Shown here one piece after another: positions 57,463 to 64,000 of a DNA stretch of 64,000 bases. The position numbers and the translations under genes were made by a program. Under the pieces are notes generated by a model. That model had not been told where the DNA came from and did no database searches. It saw nothing but the letters and a program-made list of their open reading frames with translations. This DNA comes from an uncultured Flavobacteriaceae bacterium (GTDB taxonomy: Bacteria; Bacteroidota; Bacteroidia; Flavobacteriales; Flavobacteriaceae): contig CALKOU010000003.1 in NCBI GenBank assembly GCA_938092005.1, forward strand, positions 62,001 to 126,000, read 5' to 3'. Each line of letters opens with the position of its first letter. The stretch's first letter is position 1.

Positions 57463-58818
57463 TTATAGTTTTTGTGATTCGTCCCATTGTTCAATGCGCT
57501 CTTTTAAGCGCAATAAAAACATACCCCCCATAGCACCGTTAATGATACGATGATCATAACTATGCGAAACGACCATTTGTTGACGAATGGCGATAACATC
57601 CCCATGTTCTGTTTCTAGGACAGCTGGGACTTTTCGAATAGCACCCAATGCCAAAATCGCAAGCTGCGGTTGATTGATAATAGGTGTTCCTGTTAGACTG
57701 CCAAACATACCTACATTGGTAACGGTATACGTTCCACCCTGAACGTCGTCTGGGCTTAAGGCATTAGTACGTGCATTTGAAGCCAATTCATGAACACGCT
57801 TAGCAAGTCCAATAAGGTTTAGCGAATCTGCTTGCTTGATTACAGGAACAATAAGGTTACCGTCCGGTAATGCTGTTGCCATGCCAATATTAATATCTTT
57901 TTTGTTGACGATGTTGGTTCCGTCTAACGAAGCGTTGAGCAATGGAAATTCAGGCAAAACTTGTGCTACAAGATGCAAAAAAATAGGTGTGAACGTAAGT
58001 TTGACCCCATGCTGAGTAACAAATTGCTGTTTTACTTTTTCACGCCAATTCCAAAGTTTGGTAACGTCGATTTCAATGAACGATTGCACGTGAGCCGACG
58101 TTTGCAGGCTGCGTGTCATGTGCTCTGAAATCATCTGCTCCATTCGTGTCATGGGCACAACAGCATCTTTATTGTTTTTTGCTGGAGACGTTACAGGAAT
58201 TACAGGGGGTTGCGTCACTACTTTTGGCGTGTTTTGTTGAGGCTTGTGAGCTGAAGTCCTGGTCTCAACGAATGCCAAAACATCACTTTTGGTAACGCGG
58301 CCATCTTTTCCCGAACCTGTAATTGAAGCTAGTTCTTGATTTGAAATCTGCTCCTGCTTAGCGATACTCTTAACAAGAGGCGAGTAAAAACGTTTTTCTC
58401 CAACGGCGGCTTGGGTAACGGGCTTGATGGCCTCTTGCGCTTGCTCCATATATTGTTCAGGGGCAGCAAATACTTCCGCTGTTTCTTCAGTCTTTGAAGA
58501 TGATACAATAGGAGCTTGTTCAACAACAGATTCCGTAGCAGCTTTAACTGAGGGAGCAGCATCCTGTGCAACGGCTTCATCTGTTTCAATAAGAACCATC
58601 GGTTCGTCAACAGCAACAACTGCATTTATTGGGTGAAGAATTTCTTTAATAACACCACTATACTCGCTAGCAACCTCAGAATCAACCTTGTCAGTAGCAA
58701 CCTCTACGACTGCCTCATCGGCAGCTACGGTATCCCCTACTTTTTTTAACCATTGCGTGATGGTAGCTTCTGAAACACTCTCGCCCATAGCGGGCAAAAC
58801 AAGCTGATAAATGGGCAT
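57463..58818 (-). CDS. 2-oxoacid dehydrogenase E2 (dihydrolipoamide acyltransferase)
   Basis: Acyltransferase core of a 2-oxoacid dehydrogenase complex, likely the branched-chain type. 451 residues: one lipoyl domain (1-78, with lipoyl Lys in EVATDKVDSE), an Ala/Pro/Glu-rich linker, a peripheral subunit-binding domain (about 142-183, SPLVKSIAKQ and GRVTKSDVLAF), then the catalytic domain (about 215-445). The active-site motif reads HRIINGAMGG, with Asn427 where most E2 enzymes have Asp (HxxxDG). A -7 box TACTTTTG (58833-58840) is 14 nt upstream. No E1 or E3 gene is adjacent. Confidence 0.92.
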   Translation of the reverse strand: MPIYQLVLPAMGESVSEATITQWLKKVGDTVAADEAVVEVATDKVDSEVASEYSGVIKEILHPINAVVAVDEPMVLIETDEAVAQDAAPSVKAATESVVEQAPIVSSSKTEETAEVFAAPEQYMEQAQEAIKPVTQAAVGEKRFYSPLVKSIAKQEQISNQELASITGSGKDGRVTKSDVLAFVETRTSAHKPQQNTPKVVTQPPVIPVTSPAKNNKDAVVPMTRMEQMISEHMTRSLQTSAHVQSFIEIDVTKLWNWREKVKQQFVTQHGVKLTFTPIFLHLVAQVLPEFPLLNASLDGTNIVNKKDINIGMATALPDGNLIVPVIKQADSLNLIGLAKRVHELASNARTNALSPDDVQGGTYTVTNVGMFGSLTGTPIINQPQLAILALGAIRKVPAVLETEHGDVIAIRQQMVVSHSYDHRIINGAMGGMFLLRLKERIEQWDESQKL

Positions 58819-58860
58819 TTGAATTTTTTTTTCAAAAGTACAAATTAATCATGGCTTTCG

Positions 58861-60000
58861 CTATGACATAACCAGCACTTCTCCTTTGGCATTACTTGAG
58901 ATGCTTCCAACAGCATGGCTTTTGTCAGAGCACAAGAACTTATATGTAAACCCTTTTCCGTGGCGCGACATAAATGCAATACAGTCTTTAAAAGAAATGG
59001 TCTCTGGATCAAAAATAAGTTCGGTGCGTGTGTTTTTATGACCCAATGCAGGAGTAAGCCCTGCAGTATGCATAAACGAAATGTTTTTGTTTACGCCAAT
59101 CTCCAAATCAAGATCTTTTGATATCAACCAATAACAACTAGGCTGAGGTTTAATAGTGTTAGGCGCTGTTAGGTTGATACGTTTTAAAAAACTAAACAAG
59201 TTGGTTGCAAGTTTGATCCATACTTTAACCAAGTTAGAAACATGAAAATGTTTGTTGTAAAAATAATTCATGGCTTCGCGAAACATCATTTGATAAGCAA
59301 AATCCTTAGGGGTACTTTCGCCTTTAAAGTGTATTGTTGTTATGTCTGCATTATAATAATTTTGCTGCCCTAACTGTAGTGATCGATAACTTAAATCAAT
59401 ATCATCGGAATACATAAAGCAACCTTCATCAAAACCATTGAGCGACCTGTAATGCTTGGTGCGCATAAACATAAAAGCACCAACCAAAACATCTGTGGGA
59501 CCTGATTCATCTTTTGGCAAACGCATGTTGTAGTAAGCGCCAAACAACTTAGGAAACACTTTATAAAGTCCTGAAACTTTGGCAAAAGCAACAGCTGGAG
59601 TTGGAACACCTCTCTTGGATTCTTTTAAAAATGAACCTGAACCATCAATGAGCTTTGGACCCATAATGGCCACTTGGTTATTTTCCTCCATAAAGGATAG
59701 CGCCTTCACAAACGTATCTTCTGCCACAATCGTGTCAGGATTTAAAATACAAACGTACTCTCCTTTTGCTTGGGCAACACCAATGTTATTCCCTTTTGGA
59801 AACCCTGTGTTTTCATTATTTACAATTCTTTTGACTTGAGGAAACTGTTTTGCAATCCAGTCAATACTTCCATCAATAGAAGCATTATCCACTAAAATAA
59901 CCTCTGCATCCAAATTTTTAGTAGCGGCTAGGACGCTCTGCAAGCACACATCACAAAAGTACTTTACATTATAGTTTAAAATTATGACAGATAATTGCAT
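58861..60000 (-). CDS. Glycosyltransferase family 2 protein (rhamnosyltransferase-like)
   Basis: 379 residues. GT2 core 1-250: LSVIILNYNVKYFCDVCLQS, then ILVDNASIDGS near 35-45, NTGFPKGNN near 63-71, ILNPDTIV near 85 and GGFDEGCFMYSDDIDLSYR-like segment near 190-210, similar to WbbL-type rhamnosyltransferases. A C-terminal 100 residues lie outside the GT fold. It begins 2 nt after the recR stop, so the two are co-transcribed. The substrate is unknown. Base composition is like the housekeeping genes, unlike the A-rich GT2 genes at 8110-9922. Confidence 0.9.
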   Translation of the reverse strand: MQLSVIILNYNVKYFCDVCLQSVLAATKNLDAEVILVDNASIDGSIDWIAKQFPQVKRIVNNENTGFPKGNNIGVAQAKGEYVCILNPDTIVAEDTFVKALSFMEENNQVAIMGPKLIDGSGSFLKESKRGVPTPAVAFAKVSGLYKVFPKLFGAYYNMRLPKDESGPTDVLVGAFMFMRTKHYRSLNGFDEGCFMYSDDIDLSYRSLQLGQQNYYNADITTIHFKGESTPKDFAYQMMFREAMNYFYNKHFHVSNLVKVWIKLATNLFSFLKRINLTAPNTIKPQPSCYWLISKDLDLEIGVNKNISFMHTAGLTPALGHKNTRTELIFDPETISFKDCIAFMSRHGKGFTYKFLCSDKSHAVGSISSNAKGEVLVMS

Positions 60001-60002
60001 GC

Positions 60003-60620
60003 TTAGCTTTTCATTGACATTTCAAAAGGGATACGTTGACGAATACTTCTACCTAGCGTAAGCTCATCGGCGTATTCCAATTCATCACCAATACCAATAC
60101 CACGAGATATCGCTGAAAAACGCAACCTCAGAGCGCTTAATTTTTTATATATATAATAGTTTGTCGTATCTCCTTCCATAGTACTGCTCAATGCAAATAT
60201 AATCTCATTAATATTTTCTTCTTGCACACGAGCCACCAACGCGTCAATGGTGAGTTGTTGTGGTCCAATTCCGTCCATAGGGGCAATTTTACCACCCAAA
60301 ACGTGATATAGCCCTTTAAATTGTCCTGTTGCCTCAATAGCCATAACGTCTCTAATATCTTCTACCACACAAATAACATTGCGCTCGCGAAGTGGATTTG
60401 CGCATATTGTACATTGATCATCATCTGAAATATTGTGGCACGTAGTACAATAACGTATTTGTTGGCGCAATGTTGCGATAGCACCAGAAAGGCGTTCGCT
60501 GAAATCTGTTGGCTGACGTAATAAGTGAAGTACTAAACGAAGTGCTGATCGTCTTCCAATACCTGGAAGCTGTGCAATTTCATCCACTGCTTTTTGCACT
60601 AACAAAGAAGGAATTTCCAT
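60003..60620 (-). CDS. recR: Recombination protein RecR
   Basis: Works with RecF and RecO to load RecA on gapped DNA. 205 residues from the ATG at 60620 ([20 protein letters not shown]). Helix-hairpin-helix ([17 protein letters not shown]), C4 zinc finger ([16 protein letters not shown] near 55-70), TOPRIM domain ([12 protein letters not shown]) and C-terminal Walker-like region ([21 protein letters not shown]). A -7-like TATTTTTG (60624-60631) ends 3 nt before the ATG. Divergent from the symporter by 34 bp. Confidence 0.96.
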   Translation of the reverse strand: MEIPSLLVQKAVDEIAQLPGIGRRSALRLVLHLLRQPTDFSERLSGAIATLRQQIRYCTTCHNISDDDQCTICANPLRERNVICVVEDIRDVMAIEATGQFKGLYHVLGGKIAPMDGIGPQQLTIDALVARVQEENINEIIFALSSTMEGDTTNYYIYKKLSALRLRFSAISRGIGIGDELEYADELTLGRSIRQRIPFEMSMKS

Positions 60621-60654
60621 ATTCAAAAATACATTATTTAAACAACTCCTACAT

Positions 60655-62160
60655 ATGCTATATTTGACAAAAAAACAGATGAGTGCTCAAGTACTGGTAT
60701 TGAGCTTATTGGCATACTTTGGCTTGCTTTACATCATTTCACTAACAGTTGGAAAAAGCAACACCAACACGGCTTTTTTTTCTGCAAACAATAAAGCCCC
60801 TTGGTACCTAGTAGCCTTCGGTATGATAGGCGCCACACTCTCTGGGCTTACTTTTGTTTCTGTTCCAGGTTGGGTTGAAAGCACCCAACTTAGCTACGTA
60901 CAAATGGTACTGGGTTATGCGGTGGGCTACCTGTTTATTGCCACTGTTTTGTTACCCCTTTATTACAAATGGAATCTTGTTAGTATATACACCTATTTAA
61001 GACATCGCTTTGGATATTATGCATACAAAACAGGGGCTTCCTTTTTTATACTTTCCCGACTTACAGGAACTAGTTTGCGGCTTTTTTTAGTACTCAAAGT
61101 CATGCATTGGATTGCTTTAGACGCACTTCATGTTCCATTTTGGACAACTGCAGCACTATCCATTTTTGGCATCTGGATATATACTCAAAAGGCAGGAATT
61201 AAAACGATAATATACACAGACACCGTGCAAACGCTTTGTATGTTAATAGCACTAGGTGTTAGTATTTATGTGCTTTATCATGAATTGAATTTAGACGTAC
61301 AGTCGACATTGGGTTGGTGGAAAAATCAACCTACAACGAAATTGTTTTTTTGGAATAACTGGGGTAGTGCTCAACATTTTAGCAAGCAATTTTTAGCTGG
61401 CATACTCATTGCCTTTGCCATGACTGGACTCGATCAAGAAATGATGCAAAAAAATTTAAGTTGTAGATCCCTTAAGGATGCACAAAAAAACATGCTTTGG
61501 TTTACTGTTGCTCTTGTAATAATTACAATGTTATTTTTAATTCTAGGTGTGTTTCTAACTGCATATGCGCAGACCACAGGAATTACTGCTACAGGAGATC
61601 ATCTTTTTCCTTTTATAGCCACTCAATCGGGATTGAGCGAAGTATTGAGCTATGTATTTGTTTTTGGACTGATCGCTGCTGCTTTTAGTAGTGCAGACAG
61701 TTCACTCACTTCGCTCACCACAAGTGTTAGTATCGATATTTGGGATATCAAAGAAGGTACAAAAGGTGTGAAACAACGTAAAAAAATTCACGTCATCATG
61801 GCACTAGTTCTGTGGACTTGCATGGTTTGTTTTTATTATCTGGTAGAAAACGAGAGCGTAATACAACAACTGTTACTGTTCGCAGGATACACCTATGGTC
61901 CATTGCTTGGCTTGTATTTGCTAGGTATCTTTTCTAAACGCACTACTCGTGACGAATGGGCACCATATATTTGTGTGGCGGCACCTGTTTTAACTTATGT
62001 AATAGCAACCTACAGCAAAATCATATTGGGGTACGACTTTGGATTTTTTGTGCTTGCGCTCAATGGTGGAATAACAATGCTATTGTTGTGGATTTCGGGG
62101 ATCGGATTACCAATGTATCAAGGTGCTTCCCCAGGTAAAACCACTACCAAAAGCAGCTAG
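60655..62160 (+). CDS. Sodium:solute symporter (SSS family)
   Basis: 501 residues, about 13 hydrophobic helices. Helix 1 region has [31 protein letters not shown] start, then [19 protein letters not shown] (Na+ site region) and [20 protein letters not shown] in helix 8 for the second ion site. It belongs to the proline/pantothenate/sialate group rather than the SGLT group of the gene at 16272. The substrate is unknown. Its last 18 codons are antisense to the conserved end of fabH (54-bp overlap), which gives the tail [15 protein letters not shown]. Confidence 0.9.
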   Translation: MLYLTKKQMSAQVLVLSLLAYFGLLYIISLTVGKSNTNTAFFSANNKAPWYLVAFGMIGATLSGLTFVSVPGWVESTQLSYVQMVLGYAVGYLFIATVLLPLYYKWNLVSIYTYLRHRFGYYAYKTGASFFILSRLTGTSLRLFLVLKVMHWIALDALHVPFWTTAALSIFGIWIYTQKAGIKTIIYTDTVQTLCMLIALGVSIYVLYHELNLDVQSTLGWWKNQPTTKLFFWNNWGSAQHFSKQFLAGILIAFAMTGLDQEMMQKNLSCRSLKDAQKNMLWFTVALVIITMLFLILGVFLTAYAQTTGITATGDHLFPFIATQSGLSEVLSYVFVFGLIAAAFSSADSSLTSLTTSVSIDIWDIKEGTKGVKQRKKIHVIMALVLWTCMVCFYYLVENESVIQQLLLFAGYTYGPLLGLYLLGIFSKRTTRDEWAPYICVAAPVLTYVIATYSKIILGYDFGFFVLALNGGITMLLLWISGIGLPMYQGASPGKTTTKSS

Positions 62161-63114
62161 TAACACGGTATCACCCTCCTTAATTTTTCCTTCTCCCCAT
62201 GCTTCAGAAAGTGCAATAGGAATAGATGCAGCTGTAGTATTCCCATAACGCATGATGTTGTTATAAACCTGATCATCGCGTAGGCTAAATTTCTTTTGCA
62301 CAAACTGGGCAATTCGTAAATTAGCCTGATGTGGGATAAATAAATCGATATCGGAAGTGTTTTTTCCATTTTTTTGTAATGCCTCTTGAATCACTTCGCT
62401 AAAACGCACAACGGCATTCTTAAACACCAATTGTCCATTCATATAAGGATGGTACCGCATATCATCTTCGTCATAGTCAGCAACAATTTCTGGAATCCAC
62501 TGCTTTGTACTTGGCCCAATAATCGCCAGTTCTTCGGCATGTTTCCCTTCAGAATACAAATGCGTGGATTGAATCCCTTTGGAGGTATCTTCTTCACGAG
62601 TAAGCACAGCAGCTCCTGCGCCATCCCCAAAAATGACCGAAACCGTACGTCCACGAGTAGTAAAATCCATACCGCCCGAGTGATACTCTGAACCTACAAG
62701 TAATACGTTTTTATACATTCCTGTTTTAATGAATTGATCCGCTACAGAAAGTCCATAAATAAATCCAGAACACTGGTTACGTATATCGAGCGCAGGACAA
62801 GTTCCCATACCCATCATGTCTTGTAATAATACTCCTGAACCAGGAAAGTATAAATCTGGACTCAGGGTAGCAAAAATGACAAGCTCAATGTCGTCTTTTG
62901 AAATCCCTGCACGGTCAAGTGCCATCTCAGCAGCCTTTACGCCCATGGAAGCAGTACCCTCCCCAGAATCTTTTTTAATGAATCGACGTTCTTTAATTCC
63001 AGTGCGTTCTGTAATCCATTCGTCGTTGGTATCCATAAGTTTAGATAAATCGTCGTTTGTAACAATATTTTCTGGAACAAAATGACCAAGACCTGCAATA
63101 CGGGAGTGATACAT
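62107..63114 (-). CDS. fabH: 3-oxoacyl-ACP synthase III family protein (FabH-like)
   Basis: Starts fatty acid chains by condensing an acyl-CoA with malonyl-ACP, or makes related beta-ketoacyl products. 335 residues with the Cys115-His262-Asn292 triad in NQCSGFIYG, PHQANLRIAQ and GNTTAASIPI, and a normal C-terminus [11 protein letters not shown]. It is not next to rpmF or acc genes, where canonical flavobacterial fabH often lies, so it could be a paralogue. Its 3' end overlaps the convergent symporter by 54 bp. Upstream lie a terminator and a possible leader peptide. Confidence 0.9.
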   Translation of the reverse strand: MYHSRIAGLGHFVPENIVTNDDLSKLMDTNDEWITERTGIKERRFIKKDSGEGTASMGVKAAEMALDRAGISKDDIELVIFATLSPDLYFPGSGVLLQDMMGMGTCPALDIRNQCSGFIYGLSVADQFIKTGMYKNVLLVGSEYHSGGMDFTTRGRTVSVIFGDGAGAAVLTREEDTSKGIQSTHLYSEGKHAEELAIIGPSTKQWIPEIVADYDEDDMRYHPYMNGQLVFKNAVVRFSEVIQEALQKNGKNTSDIDLFIPHQANLRIAQFVQKKFSLRDDQVYNNIMRYGNTTAASIPIALSEAWGEGKIKEGDTVLLAAFGSGFTWGSTLIHW

Positions 63115-63157
63115 ATTTAATAAAATTTAAAAGCAATTAACGAAATAAATATGGCAT

Positions 63158-63193
63158 AAAAAAAAGAAGGTGCAACAACCACGATGCACCTTC
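63158..63193 (-). terminator. Strong terminator between a leader promoter and fabH
   Basis: GAAGGTGCA (63166-63174) pairs perfectly with TGCACCTTC (63185-63193) around a 10-nt loop. On the minus strand a T8 run (63158-63165) follows. No annotated gene ends here: the terminator lies 43 nt before the fabH start and about 105 nt after a full-consensus promoter. It therefore looks like an attenuator or the end of a small RNA. Confidence 0.8.
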
Positions 63194-63210
63194 GAACAAC
63201 TTAACCAAAA

Positions 63211-63246
63211 TTAAACAAACCAATAAAAAGGAATGTGTGTAATCAT
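63211..63246 (-). CDS. Possible leader peptide upstream of fabH
   Basis: An 11-codon ORF on the minus strand, ATG at 63244-63246, reads MITHIPFYWFV then TAA. It holds four aromatic residues in a row (F, Y, W, F), as leader peptides of aromatic amino acid attenuators do. A 4-codon ORF MKLL (63243-63257) ends by overlapping its ATG. The terminator begins 17 nt after the stop. It is too short to prove coding, and the aromatic run could be chance in T-rich DNA. Confidence 0.35.
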   Translation of the reverse strand: MITHIPFYWFV

Positions 63247-63299
63247 AAGAGTTTCATAGCAATTTTCTCCGCAACAAATTTTGTTGATTGATTACTCCA

Positions 63300-63330
63300 C
63301 AAATATAAAAATGTTTAATAAAAAAACAAA
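63300..63330 (-). promoter_or_regulatory. Bacteroidota-type promoter for the fabH leader
   Basis: On the minus strand TTTG (63327-63330), exactly 19 bases, then TATATTTG (63300-63307): full consensus. The predicted start near 63295 gives a leader of about 180 nt before fabH. Just after it lies a perfect 7-bp inverted repeat CAACAAA-A-TTTGTTG (63272-63286). Confidence 0.75.
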
Positions 63331-63414
63331 TTATTTAAACAAAATATTTTTATGCCATCCTGTCAGCCCGTTTATTTTGGTACTTTTTTTGAAATAGATT
63401 TAAAAACAAAAATT

Positions 63415-64000
63415 ATGGCATCCGGTAAAATAAATGTTGCAGTAGAAAACATATTCCCGTTAATTAAAAAATTCCTTTACAGTGATCACGAAATTTTCTT
63501 GCGTGAGCTCATTTCAAATGCTACAGACGCTACACTAAAGCTCAAGCATCTCACCAACATTGGCGAAGCCAAAGTAGCCTATGGCGATCCACATATTGAA
63601 GTCAAAGTAGATAAGGAAAATCGAACCCTTCATGTTATTGATCAAGGACTTGGCATGACAGCCGATGAGGTAAACAAATACATCAATGAAGTTGCCTTTT
63701 CTGGAGCTGAGGAATTTATCAACCAATATAAAGACAGTGCTAAAGACAGCGGTATTATTGGTCATTTTGGTCTTGGGTTTTACTCGGCCTTTATGGTAGC
63801 AGAAAAGGTTGAAATCATCACCAAGTCTCACAAAGACGGCGCAGCAGCACACTGGACGTGTGACGGTTCTCCAGAATACACACTAGTGGAACATGACAAA
63901 ACGGAGCGTGGAACAGAAATCATCTTACATATTGACAACGAGTCTGATGAATTTTTGGAAGAAGGGCGTATTCAGGAGCTACTTACGAAGTATAATAAGT
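63415..64000 (+). CDS. htpG: Molecular chaperone HtpG (Hsp90), C-terminus cut by window edge
   Basis: ATP-dependent chaperone. 195 codons visible from the ATG at 63415; full length would be about 620-640. The GHKL ATP-binding domain is clear: SDHEIFLRELISNATDATLK (20-39), the metal/ATP segment VIDQGLGMTADEV and the lid region IIGHFGLGFYSAFMVAEKVE, where other Hsp90s have GQFGVGFYS. Transcribed divergently from fabH across 300 bp; I see no full-consensus promoter directly in front, so it may be under heat-shock control. Confidence 0.96.
   Translation, partial: MASGKINVAVENIFPLIKKFLYSDHEIFLRELISNATDATLKLKHLTNIGEAKVAYGDPHIEVKVDKENRTLHVIDQGLGMTADEVNKYINEVAFSGAEEFINQYKDSAKDSGIIGHFGLGFYSAFMVAEKVEIITKSHKDGAAAHWTCDGSPEYTLVEHDKTERGTEIILHIDNESDEFLEEGRIQELLTKYNK

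Overview
The window is chromosomal DNA of a marine-type Flavobacteriaceae (Bacteroidota). Four lines of sequence evidence support this. The tmRNA carries the flavobacterial tag GENNYALAA. Several promoters match the Bacteroidota consensus TTTG-N19-TAnnTTTG, and Shine-Dalgarno sites are essentially absent. Two exported proteins end in type IX secretion (T9SS) sorting domains. The gene set is also typical of the group: fused SecDF, DUF4252 and DUF4295 proteins, BshC, and an SGLT-type symporter. The DNA is AT-rich and tightly packed. I see no rRNA, tRNA, CRISPR array, transposase or prophage.

Layout. 1-7245, minus strand: secDF (runs off the left edge), mdh, gyrB, asnB. 7424-12822: a surface-polysaccharide block with an FtsE-like ATPase and two very A-rich family 2 glycosyltransferases on plus, then an EptA-type phosphoethanolamine transferase and a Wzx-like flippase on minus. 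12892-16200: typA, kdsA, then ssrA (tmRNA), whose 3' end is duplicated 162 bp downstream. 16272-21302: an SGLT-like symporter, a cold-shock protein, a SulP transporter and beta-carbonic anhydrase operon, and a small exported protein. 21413-25537: a 1374-residue GH81 beta-1,3-glucanase with a CBM6-like module and a T9SS tail, next to a small HTH gene.

26054-35281: hisS, the rpsF-rpsR-rplI operon, priA-yihY, and then rlmH-rdgB, an exported CarboxypepD_reg-like protein and purB on plus. 35278-38769: an ECF sigma factor, a membrane protein and two DUF4252 proteins in one operon, beside a divergent S41 protease lipoprotein. 38766-41400: a TonB-dependent receptor under a cobalamin riboswitch, with a divergent DUF6580 membrane protein. 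41505-43366: a T9SS cargo protein, and mnmA carrying an in-frame repeat insertion. 43419-58818: a long minus-strand housekeeping run of yidC, pyrG, a LysM protein, guaA, bshC, rimO, ftsY, DUF4295, rpmG, rpmB, cinA, a FAH-family hydrolase, a DnaQ-like exonuclease and a 2-oxoacid dehydrogenase E2. 58861-64000: a GT2, recR, a second SSS symporter, a fabH with a possible attenuator leader, and the start of htpG.

The points most worth a second look are the possible leader-peptide/terminator device before fabH, the 54-bp antisense overlap between the symporter and fabH, the palindromic-repeat insertion inside mnmA, the tmRNA 3'-end duplication, a set of eight genes whose -7 boxes end only 3-4 nt before the ATG (possible leaderless mRNAs), and the DUF6580 protein opposite the B12 receptor. 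No single large undescribed system is evident; the interest lies in small regulatory and gene-boundary features.
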